Assembly: GCF_014284255.1 (NCBI RefSeq)
Contig: NZ_JACOFV010000013.1
Coordinates: 62,001 to 126,000 of the forward strand
DNA length: 64,000 nt
Direction: 5' to 3'
Source of the DNA: Cognatundibacterium jejuense
GTDB lineage: Bacteria > Pseudomonadota > Gammaproteobacteria > Burkholderiales > Burkholderiaceae_D
Below are positions 50,189 to 60,300 of this stretch, piece by piece (within the stretch, counting starts at the first letter, position 1; every line of letters starts with the position of its first letter). The notes beneath the pieces were generated by a model. That model saw nothing but the letters and a program-made list of their open reading frames with translations. It searched no databases and had not been told where the DNA came from. The position numbers and the translations under genes were made by a program.

Positions 50189-50800
50189 GTTACTTAGTAC
50201 TACAACGGTTTCAAAGAAAAATGCTGTTAGGCAATTGTAAATTATCGTGATGTATTTGATATTTTTCATGTTTTTGGTTCATTTTTATCTTTGTTAGGAC
50301 GTTAACTAGTATTAACTACTTTAAAATTTTAACAAGTTTTCTTTGGTTGCTTTTTAGGCATGTATTTTTTATTACATGTTGTTTAATTTATTCTGGATAA
50401 CTGTTTCAAAAAAACATATGTAATGCTCTTGATGAAAATATCCAACAGTTAGTTACTGGTTTGACATTATCGGGTCACGAATTCGTGGTTAAATGGATAC
50501 ATATTCGCCATTTTTGGTGGCTAATCGGTGAATTTAGCCGAAAATTTTTGGCGTAAACCAATGTGTGAAAATTGTTGCTGAATAACTCAATGCTTAGGAA
50601 TTCCAGCACTTTATAAAAGTAATGGCGGGCGACCGTCTTGGATCTCTTACAAATTGTTACTTTTTATACTTTATTGACATTTGAGCATGGTGGAAGCATA
50701 GATTTTTGCGGACGCAGGATGATAAAGTAATTGCATATCAATAGTTCATTGATTCGAAATCTAATTTTAGCCATAAAACAGTACAGGGAAGTTTGCACCT
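50189..50800 (+). other. long AT-rich intergenic region between bcsQ and bcsD
   Basis: A 612-bp gap within the cellulose cluster with no gene. It holds a nested dyad, GGCTAA/TTAGCC (50519-50539) inside CGCCA/TGGCG (50506-50553), and a TTGACA at 50674-50679 with a weak -10 18 bp downstream. It is probably the promoter of the main bcs operon. I see no match to the c-di-GMP riboswitch. Confidence 0.55.
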
Positions 50801-51292
50801 ATGTCGACTAAGAGCGCGGAATATTACGAAAATCAACAATGCTCGATCCAATGGAAGGCATTTTTGAAAGCTTTTTCCGTTGAGTTTGCATCGAAAGGGG
50901 ACACCAGTGATCTTCGTACCTTTATGCACCAGTTGGGGCGCACGATGGCTCTGGAATTTTCAATTGGCGACGGAAGCAGCTTACTTTCCTTAGAGGCAGG
51001 TATGAATAAAATTTGGTCGGATTTGAATTGGGGTTGGGTTGAAATCATTGAAGAGGTTGATAGCCTGATTATCGCCCATCATGCATCGCCCTTAAAAGTG
51101 GCATTTGGCAATGAGGCTTTGTCATGGTCCCCTGCCTTGTTGGAGGGCATTTATGCACAATGGTTTGATGGATTGGGAATGGATAAATCTTTACGTTTAT
51201 CCCAGCGCGATAATGTTTTAGAAGAAGGGCAGTTGTTTGTGTACCAGTTGAAAAAGCAAGTGGAAGAACCGTCTTATTTCACGCGTCGTTAG
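50801..51292 (+). CDS. bcsD: cellulose synthase subunit D
   Basis: A 163-residue protein of the BcsD/AxcesD family. The blocks FMHQLGRTMALEFSIGDGSS, LSLEAGMNKIWSDLNWGWVE and LLEGIYAQWFDGLGMDKSL match it. In Komagataeibacter BcsD forms periplasmic or cytoplasmic octamers that align glucan chains for crystalline cellulose. AGGGAAG lies upstream of the ATG. BcsD marks the cluster as type I, together with the bcsAB gene. It is first in the tight run bcsD-bcsP-bcsQ2-bcsAB. Confidence 0.88.
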   Translation: MSTKSAEYYENQQCSIQWKAFLKAFSVEFASKGDTSDLRTFMHQLGRTMALEFSIGDGSSLLSLEAGMNKIWSDLNWGWVEIIEEVDSLIIAHHASPLKVAFGNEALSWSPALLEGIYAQWFDGLGMDKSLRLSQRDNVLEEGQLFVYQLKKQVEEPSYFTRR

Positions 51293-51340
51293 GTCGCATT
51301 ACGTAGCGTGCTTGGAAATTAAACAAGGATGGTGAAAATT

Positions 51341-51910
51341 ATGAATGATGATGTTAAAAATCTTTTTCAAAAATTTGGACAAACAACGAATTCGTATCAG
51401 GAAATTAATCGTGATATTGATAGTGAACAGGCAAAACAACGTTGGCCTCTCCTGCGTGATGTGCGTGTGAATGAAGCACCCCAGGACTTGAGCCACGAAT
51501 TCGAAGAGGCTGGAGTTGCCATCATGGCTCCTCCTGATGCCACTGCAGAATCGCTGTTGTCACAAGTTGCTACGCCTAAAGTCAATGGAGCGGCATTGAA
51601 CTCAACACCACCGGTTGCTCCTGCCGCCAATGATTTTTTTGAGATCAAACAATCTCTTTTTGCGACCAAAGTAGTTACACCACCTGTAGAGAATAAAGTG
51701 AATTCCTTATTTTCTTCTCGTCCTGTTGGATCAGCATCAACAACAGCATCAACAACAGCGTCAATATCAGCTTCAGTAAGTGCTATTCCACTCTCTTCAA
51801 AATCACATTCAGTGTCGGAAGTTTTTAAGCGTTTACTCAATCAAGATCAACAACCACAAAAAGTCGAAGCGCCAGTCAATTCATTTTTCAAAAAAATATT
51901 CAGACCATGA
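51341..51910 (+). CDS. BcsP-like cellulose biosynthesis protein
   Basis: A 189-residue protein from ATG 51341, with GGTGAA in front; an in-frame ATG at 51329 directly abuts AAGG and is less likely. The N-terminus VKNLFQKFGQTTNSYQEINR and QRWPLLRDV matches the short motif of BcsR/BcsP-type proteins, which help BcsQ-dependent cellulose secretion. The middle is a Ser/Ala/Thr-rich disordered segment (STTASTTASISASVSAI). The C-terminus VFKRLLN...NSFFKKIF looks like a short amphipathic helix. Its stop overlaps the second bcsQ start by 4 bp. The function is by analogy. Confidence 0.75.
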   Translation: MNDDVKNLFQKFGQTTNSYQEINRDIDSEQAKQRWPLLRDVRVNEAPQDLSHEFEEAGVAIMAPPDATAESLLSQVATPKVNGAALNSTPPVAPAANDFFEIKQSLFATKVVTPPVENKVNSLFSSRPVGSASTTASTTASISASVSAIPLSSKSHSVSEVFKRLLNQDQQPQKVEAPVNSFFKKIFRP

Positions 51911-52674
51911 GGGTTGTTGCAGTTATTTCTCCCAAAGGCGGCGTTGGTAAAACAACAGTGACCGCCAATCTGGCAGCTTCCTTAGCTCGCCTCGGTGCAG
52001 TAATTACCGTTTTGGATTTAGACCCGCAAAATGCGCTGAGATTGCATTTTGGCATGCCTCATAACGATGCTGCCGGGATTGCTACCTATAACCTGCCACA
52101 AGGGCAGTGGCGAAATGCCTTGCATGAAAGTAGTTTTGGCGTCGATTTTTTGCCGTATGGCTCAGTTGACGAAAAACAGCGGGATAAATTCGAACACACA
52201 ATCAAGACTGAACCGAATTGGTTACTATCACACCTCAACAGCCTTGGTCTGAATGAAATCGACGTGGTTTTAATTGATACACCACCTGGTCCTAGTATTT
52301 ATCTGCAACAAGTATTGAAAGTGGCCAATATTGGTTTGGTTGTGCTCAAGCCAGATGCCGCTTCGTATTCTACAATCCCATCCATTGAATCCCTGATTCA
52401 GTTCTATACAAAGGGGCGCAAGGATTTTCTAGGTTACTGCTATGTGCTGAATCAAATGGATGCCTCTAAACAACTGTGTCGTGATGTATTTGGGATGTTG
52501 CGTTCAAATCTGGGTGAACGCTTCGTGCCTACGGCCATTCATCGTGATGAGGCTGTTAGTGAAGCGCTCGCTTGCCAGACGCCAGTTTCTTACTACGCTC
52601 AACATAGTTCTGCCACTCAGGATATGCAATACCTGACGACTTGGTTGCAGAAAAATTTTGGATTGGTCGATTAA
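51907..52674 (+). CDS. bcsQ: BcsQ-like ParA/MinD-type ATPase, copy 2
   Basis: A 255-residue P-loop ATPase, same length and layout as the copy at 49421. Walker A is KGGVGKTT at 10-17, followed by LDLDPQNALRLHFG and LIDTPPGPSIYLQQ. It overlaps the BcsP-like gene by 4 bp and the bcsAB gene by one base (TAATG), so it is tightly coupled to the synthase. In enterobacteria BcsQ binds BcsR and is needed for synthesis at the pole. Two copies in one cluster may act as a heterodimer or be redundant. Confidence 0.93.
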   Translation: MRVVAVISPKGGVGKTTVTANLAASLARLGAVITVLDLDPQNALRLHFGMPHNDAAGIATYNLPQGQWRNALHESSFGVDFLPYGSVDEKQRDKFEHTIKTEPNWLLSHLNSLGLNEIDVVLIDTPPGPSIYLQQVLKVANIGLVVLKPDAASYSTIPSIESLIQFYTKGRKDFLGYCYVLNQMDASKQLCRDVFGMLRSNLGERFVPTAIHRDEAVSEALACQTPVSYYAQHSSATQDMQYLTTWLQKNFGLVD

Positions 52675-55600
52675 TGCGCTCGATACTTAATTCTCGTTAT
52701 TTGTATGGTCGCCTCAATGAGCTTGGCTTATCGATGGTCAACTGGCCAGGGTGGGAGCACAAGGTGCCTCGTGCACTGGCTTTAATTGCTGCATCCTTAC
52801 TGTATTGGGCTGCGATTAGCGTTCCTATGGAGTTGCCGCTACAGGCTTTTTTTTCCACTATTATTTTTTCAACGGCACTTTATCTACGGCGCTATACCGG
52901 AACCCTGATCTCATTAATCATGGTGATGTTTTCCGTCAGCGCGACCAGTCGCTACATCTATTGGCGTATCACCTACACAATAAGCAGTGAAAATCCATTG
53001 GACTTATTTTTTGCCTTGGTACTTGTCATGGCAGAAGTGTATGCATGGGTGGTTTTGTTATTAGGCTATTTGCAAACGGCATGGCCGTTAAAGCGTAAGC
53101 CAATCATGATGCCAGCGGATACGTCAACCTGGCCTACTGTTGATTTGTTTATTCCGACGTATAACGAAGACTTAAGTGTCGTTAAACCAACCGTGATGGC
53201 GGCAATGGGTATTGATTGGCCGCGGGATAAACTAAACATTATTATTTTGGATGACGGTAGACGGCCTGAATTTGCAGCATTTGCTGAGAGTATAGGCGTG
53301 AAATGTTATACCCGTGCCGACAATAAACATGCAAAAGCCGGCAACATCAATGCCGCTCTCAAAAGAACAGATGGCGAATACGTTGCAATTTTCGATTGTG
53401 ATCACATGCCGACGCGGTCATTTTTGCAATACACCATGGGCTGGTTTTTAGTTGACCCAAAGCTGGCAATGATACAGACCCCCCATCATTTTCTGTCGCC
53501 AGACCCATTTGAGCGAAATCTGCAAACTTTCCGAAACGTGCCGAACGAAGGGGAACTCTTTTATGGTCTGATCCAGGATGGCAATGACCTTTGGAATGCA
53601 ACTTTTTTTTGTGGTTCATGCGCGATTTTGAGACGTAGTTATCTTGAGGAAATCGGGGGTATTGCCGTAGAAACCGTGACTGAAGATGCGCATACAGCCC
53701 TCAAAATGCAAAGACGCGGCTATAACACAGCGTATTTGGCTTTACCTCAGGCGGCTGGACTGGCAACCGAAAGTTTGTCCGCTCACGTAGGGCAGCGAAT
53801 CCGTTGGGCCAGGGGTATGGCACAGATTTTTAGGATTGATAATCCTTTATTTGGCAGAGGTTTGAAGTTCGGGCAGCGCCTTTGTTACAGCAATGCGATG
53901 CTCCACTTTTTCTACGGTTTGCCACGCATGGTCTTTTTGCTGGCACCCATCTCTTACCTATTTTTTGAAGTTCACATTATTAAGGCTTCGGCACTGTCCA
54001 TTGCAGCCTATTCATTGCCTCATTTATTGCACGCCAACTTAACTAACTCCCGTATCCAAGGCCAACACCGGCATTCATTTTGGGCTGAAGTGTATGAAGC
54101 TACATTGGCCTGGTATATTTTCCGACCGACTCTGGTCGCCTTGATTAACCCTAAATTAGGTACGTTCAATGTGACGGCAAAAGGTGGTTTGGTTCAGGAG
54201 GAACACTTCGACTGGGTGATCTCTAAACCATATCTGGTCATGCTGACTTTAAATGTCCTTGGATTTCTGATCGGCATTGGACGGGCATTATGGTGGAATA
54301 CTTTTGAGCTCGATACCGTAATTCTGAACATGTTGTGGACCATTTATAACCTGGTAATTTTAGGCGCTACATTAGCTGTGGCAACGGAGACAAAACAGGT
54401 GCGCAGAACGCATAGGGTGAGGGCTATCTTAAACGCTACCTTGCGCTTATCGAATGGCCACTCTATCGTCTGTCAAACCGAAGATTTTTCTATGGGGGGA
54501 ATGTCCCTGAAAGTCCCAGATGGTTTTGCCATGCAAAAGGATGATTTACTTCTGGTTTCGTTATACGGAACAAATGGAGAATGCCTGTTTCCCTCTAAAG
54601 TGATCTTCGTGAAGAAAAACGTGCTGAGTGTGCAGTTTTTAGAATTGGATTTGCAACAACAAAAAGATTTAATTAGTTGTACGGTTGGGCGGGCTGATGT
54701 CTGGTTGAATTGGTCGGATGATCGTAATATTGATCATCCGTTGAATGGGTTAAAGGAAATTGCTTTTCATAGCGTACAGGGATTCGTCAGATTTGGCGAA
54801 GGACTAAAGCAATACTGGGAAAAAAGATCTGAAAATATGAATACACATACTGAAGCTGACATTGTGAAAAAAAATAAAACCAAACTACCTTGGAAACGCG
54901 CCGCTAAAACGACTTTGGTATTAGCGATTGCTGCTGGTTTGTCATTGACGATGCATGACAATGTTTATGCTAAGTCAAAACACAGCAAGCCAGCCGAAGA
55001 GCAGACTAGCGATGATCCAGCGGGCCCATCTACAACTGCTATTCCTGCGGCTGCACCTTCAAGCAATCAAAAGGTCTACACGATTACCTTAAAACAAATG
55101 TTGCCTGGCGATGCAATTGAGTTGCGTGGCATAGAAGGAGAACGTAGCTTCCCGTTTACGGTTCGCAGCGACGAGGTCATTACTTCAGCGAAAGTAAAAT
55201 ATGGTGTTGCCTATTCTCCCGCCTTATTACCTGAGTTGTCGCACCTCAAAGTGTTGGTCAATAATGAGTTAGTAAGTGCCGTTCCTCTACCAAGAGAAAC
55301 ATCGAAGGGTATCGTTCGTGAAGATACGATTGATCCACGTTTTTTCGCTGACTTCAATCAACTTAAATTCAAATTGATTGGTCACTACACCAGAGACTGC
55401 GAAGACCCATATCATTCCAGCTTGTGGGCGCAAATCAGCAACACCAGCTATCTCGAACTCACCGTGAATTCTCTGGATCTAGCCAATGACTTGGCATTGT
55501 TGCCAGCACCATTCTTTGATCGGCGTGACTCTAAATTATTGGATTTACCTTTCGTTCTGCCACAACAAGCTTCCTTAGACATGTTGCGCAATGCGGGTGT

Positions 55601-57209
55601 TGTCGCCTCATGGTTTGGTCACCTTGCCTCGTATCGTGGCGCGCGTTTCCCAGTATCGACAGAAGGTCTGCCGAAAGCACATGCGATCGTATTTGCTACT
55701 AGTAAAGAAGTGCCTGCGGGTATACAAATTCCAACGATCAATGGCCCAACATTAATGGTCGTTGCTAATCCCGCCAATCCTAAATATAAATTGTTACTGG
55801 TTTTGGGGCGTGATAATTCCGAACTGAAAATTGCGGCTCAGGCTTTAACTTTGGGGCAATCAGTATTATCTGGACCGAGTGCGTTGATTAAAGACTTCAA
55901 GGAGCCTGAATTACGCGCTGCCTACGATGCACCGAATTGGTTCCCAACCAATCGCCCGGTAAAATTTGGTGAAGTCTTATCCGTCGATGATTTGCAGGTG
56001 AGTGGAATGAACCCGGATGTCATCCGCTTGAATATGCGGGTTGCTCCAGATCTGTTCACCTGGCAGCGTGACGGCGTACCTATCGATTTGCGTTATCGCT
56101 TTACACCGCGACCAACGATAGATAAATCAACTCTCAATGTCGGTATTAACAATGGCTTTGTTCGTTCTTTGCCGCTGTCCGGTGCCGAAACAGAAAAAGG
56201 TAAGATCAAAGAATCAGTGATGTTATTTTTCAAAGAGGGCCATCGCTTTGCGCAAGAAGAAATTCAAGTACCTTTGTTTAAAATTGGTGCCGAAAATCAA
56301 TTGCAATTCCAGTTCTTTTACGATTACCCAAAGCAAGGACAATGTAAGGACGTTTATCTGGATAATGTCCGCTCTGCGATTGACCCGGATTCGACCATTG
56401 ATTTTTCGGATATGCCGCATTATGCGACCTTTCCTAATCTCGCCTATGTCGCTAATGCGGGATTCCCATTCACAAAATTTGCAGACTTATCTGCTTCAGC
56501 CGTAGTGATGCCTGATCGTCCAAGTAACGAGGAAGTTCAAGTTTTCCTAAATATGATGGGACGTATGGGCGAGTCTACCGGATACCCGGTGACGAATAGT
56601 ACGGTGATACGTAGCGTTGATGTTGACAAACACAGTGATAAAGACTTGTTGTTGATTGCAACGAATGGTGATCAGCCTTTATTGAAACAGTGGTCAAAAT
56701 ATATGCCTATGAGCATGGACGATACTGGCAATCATTTGCAAATCCCACGTGGTTTTTTGCGCGTATTGGCAAGATGGGCAGGCAAGGATCTGGATGATGT
56801 CGAGCGTCGTTCCGGAGAAATGTTAGCAAAAACCGGGAACGCTTTTGGAGCGATGATGCAGTTTGAGTCTCCTTTATCATCTGGACACTCAGTAATTGTA
56901 GTCACCGGCGGTAATGCCGAGAGCCTACTTGATGTGGTGAGCGGATTGAATAAGGCAGATTTACGTAGTAAATTTCAGGGGGATTTGGTACTGATTAAAG
57001 GAGATAAAATAGTCAATGCTCTGGTAGGTGACACTTATTACTCTGGACATCTTCCACTCTGGACTATGATTAAATGGAGTCTTTCAACTCGCCCGATTGT
57101 GTTGATTATTTTCCTGATGCTGGCGTCACTCATTGTAGCAACGATGTTATTCCGTTATTTGAGAAGAAAAGCGGCAAATCGCCTGCACGTCAATGACGGC
57201 AATGAATAA
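52674..57209 (+). CDS. bcsAB: fused cellulose synthase BcsA-BcsB
   Basis: A 1511-residue fusion from ATG 52674, overlapping the bcsQ stop; an in-frame start at 52641 lies inside bcsQ. The BcsA half has membrane helices, a family 2 glycosyltransferase with ILDDGRRPEF (near 190), FDCDHMPT (near 240), VTEDAHTA (near 335) and the QRIRW motif (near 373), then a PilZ domain binding c-di-GMP (RRTHRVR near 577 and DFSMGG near 604). The BcsB half starts after an internal hydrophobic segment (TTLVLAIAAGLSLTM, near 745) and ends in a membrane anchor and RYLRRKAANR. It polymerises UDP-glucose and guides the chain into the periplasm. Fusion matches AcsAB of Komagataeibacter. Confidence 0.93.
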   Translation: MRSILNSRYLYGRLNELGLSMVNWPGWEHKVPRALALIAASLLYWAAISVPMELPLQAFFSTIIFSTALYLRRYTGTLISLIMVMFSVSATSRYIYWRITYTISSENPLDLFFALVLVMAEVYAWVVLLLGYLQTAWPLKRKPIMMPADTSTWPTVDLFIPTYNEDLSVVKPTVMAAMGIDWPRDKLNIIILDDGRRPEFAAFAESIGVKCYTRADNKHAKAGNINAALKRTDGEYVAIFDCDHMPTRSFLQYTMGWFLVDPKLAMIQTPHHFLSPDPFERNLQTFRNVPNEGELFYGLIQDGNDLWNATFFCGSCAILRRSYLEEIGGIAVETVTEDAHTALKMQRRGYNTAYLALPQAAGLATESLSAHVGQRIRWARGMAQIFRIDNPLFGRGLKFGQRLCYSNAMLHFFYGLPRMVFLLAPISYLFFEVHIIKASALSIAAYSLPHLLHANLTNSRIQGQHRHSFWAEVYEATLAWYIFRPTLVALINPKLGTFNVTAKGGLVQEEHFDWVISKPYLVMLTLNVLGFLIGIGRALWWNTFELDTVILNMLWTIYNLVILGATLAVATETKQVRRTHRVRAILNATLRLSNGHSIVCQTEDFSMGGMSLKVPDGFAMQKDDLLLVSLYGTNGECLFPSKVIFVKKNVLSVQFLELDLQQQKDLISCTVGRADVWLNWSDDRNIDHPLNGLKEIAFHSVQGFVRFGEGLKQYWEKRSENMNTHTEADIVKKNKTKLPWKRAAKTTLVLAIAAGLSLTMHDNVYAKSKHSKPAEEQTSDDPAGPSTTAIPAAAPSSNQKVYTITLKQMLPGDAIELRGIEGERSFPFTVRSDEVITSAKVKYGVAYSPALLPELSHLKVLVNNELVSAVPLPRETSKGIVREDTIDPRFFADFNQLKFKLIGHYTRDCEDPYHSSLWAQISNTSYLELTVNSLDLANDLALLPAPFFDRRDSKLLDLPFVLPQQASLDMLRNAGVVASWFGHLASYRGARFPVSTEGLPKAHAIVFATSKEVPAGIQIPTINGPTLMVVANPANPKYKLLLVLGRDNSELKIAAQALTLGQSVLSGPSALIKDFKEPELRAAYDAPNWFPTNRPVKFGEVLSVDDLQVSGMNPDVIRLNMRVAPDLFTWQRDGVPIDLRYRFTPRPTIDKSTLNVGINNGFVRSLPLSGAETEKGKIKESVMLFFKEGHRFAQEEIQVPLFKIGAENQLQFQFFYDYPKQGQCKDVYLDNVRSAIDPDSTIDFSDMPHYATFPNLAYVANAGFPFTKFADLSASAVVMPDRPSNEEVQVFLNMMGRMGESTGYPVTNSTVIRSVDVDKHSDKDLLLIATNGDQPLLKQWSKYMPMSMDDTGNHLQIPRGFLRVLARWAGKDLDDVERRSGEMLAKTGNAFGAMMQFESPLSSGHSVIVVTGGNAESLLDVVSGLNKADLRSKFQGDLVLIKGDKIVNALVGDTYYSGHLPLWTMIKWSLSTRPIVLIIFLMLASLIVATMLFRYLRRKAANRLHVNDGNE

Positions 57210-57248
57210 CTAATGTCATTCGCAGTACATAAGTGAATGTAAAAAAAT

Positions 57249-57284
57249 AACCAATCAGGCCGCTTTGTTGCGGTCTGATTGGTT
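57249..57284 (+). repeat. 15-bp hairpin between bcsAB and bcsC
   Basis: AACCAATCAGGCCGC (57249-57263) and GCGGTCTGATTGGTT (57270-57284) pair with one G-T wobble around TTTGTT. No T-run follows, so it probably affects mRNA stability or partial termination within the operon. Confidence 0.7.
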
Positions 57285-57380
57285 AGAATGTCAAAAAACC
57301 TTTAAGAGTTTTATGATGTCTGAGAATGCGGCATCACGCGGTCTGTCAAGTATTTAACAGGGATTTAACAGGGGAAATGA

Positions 57381-60300
57381 ATGGTTTTCAAAAGAAAAGC
57401 GATGGTACTAGCGCTTTTGGCGATGTACTTCGAATTCGATGTGGCTTTTGCGAACTCTCCTCTGCAACAAAAATTAATTGAGCAAGCCCAATTCTGGGAA
57501 CAGCGCGGCCGTGATGACAATGCGGCCGATGCCTGGGGCAAATTGCTTAAAGTTGACCCGGATAATATCGATGCGCTGGTTGCGCTCGGTATGTATGAGG
57601 CGCGTAGCGGTCACCCTGAACAAGCAAAAACCTATCTGGAAAAACTCAAACAGCTAAAGGCGACCCAGGCGCAAATTCGTCCAGTTGACGAGGCAATACG
57701 TCGCGGAGCAGTGAATCCCAAGGTGCAACTGGAAGATGCTCGTAAATTAGCGCGGCAAGGCGATGTTGATGCAGCTGCAGACAGCTTTCGTTTGCTCGGC
57801 GATCCGTCCCGTCTGAAGGGAGATGCTGCGCTCGAATATTATCAGGTATTGGCGGGTACCTTGAATGGTTACAACGAGGCTAAATCTGGTCAGGCAAAGT
57901 TGGTCAAAGAGAATCCGACAAATTTGAAATATGCGCTGGCCTATGCCCAAACCTTGACCTATCGTGATGCATATCGTCATGAAGGCATAGGATTGCTAGA
58001 AAACCTCAGTAATAAACCGGAAGTATCTAAACAGGCGAATGAAGCCTGGCGTCAGGCATTAAGTTGGATGGGAGTGGCACAAAGCGATAGTAAATACTAC
58101 CGTGCTTATCTGGAAAAACATCCTGACGATAAAATGATACAGACTAAACTTGCCAACATCGGCAAGGTACCCAAAATAGAGGCAGTGGAAAGTCGCCGTG
58201 CGCCAAATAAGCCTAAGGTCGACACAGCATTTGTCAAAGGCCAGTCAGCTGGTTTTGCTGCCTTAGACGACAACGATGTCCCAACGGCGGAAAAAGAATT
58301 CACGACACTGATTAAGACTCACCCTAAAGACCCCGTTGGCTATGGTGGTATGGGCCTGGTAAAAATGCGTCAGGAAGAATTTGTCGAGTCACGTAAGTAT
58401 CTAGAAAAAGCCTTGAAATTATCTTCAAGTAGCGGCAGGGGCAACTGGAAGCAAGCGTATGACGGTGCAAACTATTGGGCGATCATCGAAGAGGCTCGTA
58501 GTGCATTTGAAGATGACGATAGCGCAAAGGGCATTGCCTTGTTACGTAAAGCCATCGCGCTCAACAGTAAAGAACCATCAGGTATTTTGCAGTTAGCTGA
58601 TGCACTCAAAGCTGATAACGATATGGTCGGTGCAGAGGAAAACTACAAGCGCGTTTTTAACGCCGACAAAACCAATATGCGCGCCTTGGACGGCTTGGTC
58701 GGAATTTATGATGTACAAAAACGGCTTGCTGATATGGAAGCGTTGACTCCGTACATGTTACCGCGACAATTGGCGATTTTGGCCAATTTGAAATCATCGC
58801 AATTAGTTGAAAAAGCCAAGCAACTAGAGGCAGCAGGCGACATTAACGGTGCGCAAATGGCACTGGAAGATGCGATTTTGATCAAGCCTGAAGATGCCTG
58901 GTTACGCATGGCTCTGGCTAAGATTTATTTGAAGCGGAATATGCCCGGTCAAGCACAAGCCTTGCTTGATGTGCTGACCAATGTTGATAAACCGGAAGCC
59001 GAGGCCTTGTACGTAAGTGCCTTGCTCAGTCAGTTACAACAATTGTGGTGGGAAGGCTTGGCAACATTGGAGCGTATTCCGCCCAATGCGCGCAGACCAG
59101 AAATGTTCACGCTGCAAAAAAGGTTGTGGATACGTGTTCAGCTTGACCGTATCGATTTGTTGAATAAGCGCGGCAAGACCGAGCAGGTCAGGGAAATTTT
59201 AGGGGAAATCAACGCTGCCGCTGATAAAGATCCGGAATTTGTTGGCACCGTTGCCGCCTTATATATCAAGCTGGGCGATACCGAGCGCGGCTACGCGATG
59301 ATACGTCAGGCGGTGCAAGACACGCCAAAGCCATCCGCGAGCTTGTTGTTGGAATACGCAACAACCCTGATGCAAGCTAATCAAGAGGCCGAATTAGAGG
59401 CTGTTATGCGGCGGGTTGCAAGTATGCCGAAGCTGAATGAAGATGAGGTTGCGGCATTCAAACAGCTGCAAAAAGCCCTGGCGATGCGCTACTCAGACCG
59501 TGCCCGTGAAGCCGGAGATTACGCTAGTGCCTATACCTACATTCAGCCAATGCTGATCGAAAATCCAGACGACAATCTGTTGCTATTGGCTCTTGCTCGC
59601 ATTTACTCGTCGTCTGGTGATACTGACTCAGCAAAAGAATTGTATGTCAAGGTGCTGAAAACCGAACCAGATAACCCTGAGGTTTTACAAGGACTGGTGT
59701 TTGCAGCGATACAGGTCAAAGATTTCAAAGGCGCTGAAGAAAATCTTGATAAGTTGATGCATCTGCAACCAGATAATCCACGCTTTATCGCTTTAGCGGG
59801 TAATGTGGCCAGAGCGCAAGGACAAAATGGTAAAGCACTAGGCTACTTCAAAAAAGCGCTGGCAATGGAGCAAGCGCAGAGACCATTGGCCGGTGATGGA
59901 AAAAGTGGTGCTGGTGGTCTGCGTTTAGTCGATCCGGTAGCACCTGTTGTCAACGTTGGCGATTTTAAAGTCAATCCGTTTGCCGAACGCAAAACTGAAG
60001 CAGTAGTGACTAAGACGGTCGCTGGTCCTGCATTAAAAGAAGTGCCGCAACTACCATCGCAGTATACAACTTCCGCTCCGTCGGCATTGAAGGTAACAAT
60101 TCCTGCCGCTGCTGTCGGCGCTGCAGCAACTGCTCCCGTTACCAGTATGGCACCTGCAAGTGTCGGCATATCAACGGCCCCGGTAGTTCCGGTGAACCCT
60201 GCTCCTGTCCTTAAAAGCGTACCGAGCTTACCTTCAACACAGCCTGCTGCTGTGCAGGTGCCTGTTCCGGTGAAGATTTCGCCCACAAGTCAAAATACGA

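Noticed and set aside
50189-50800. c-di-GMP riboswitch in the bcs gap
   Set aside because: I looked for GEMM-type conserved segments and did not see them; the dyad there has a different layout.
59843-60286. 147-codon minus-strand frame in bcsC
   Set aside because: Falls on the Ala/Pro/Val-rich linker of BcsC; compositional shadow without a ribosome site or neighbour.
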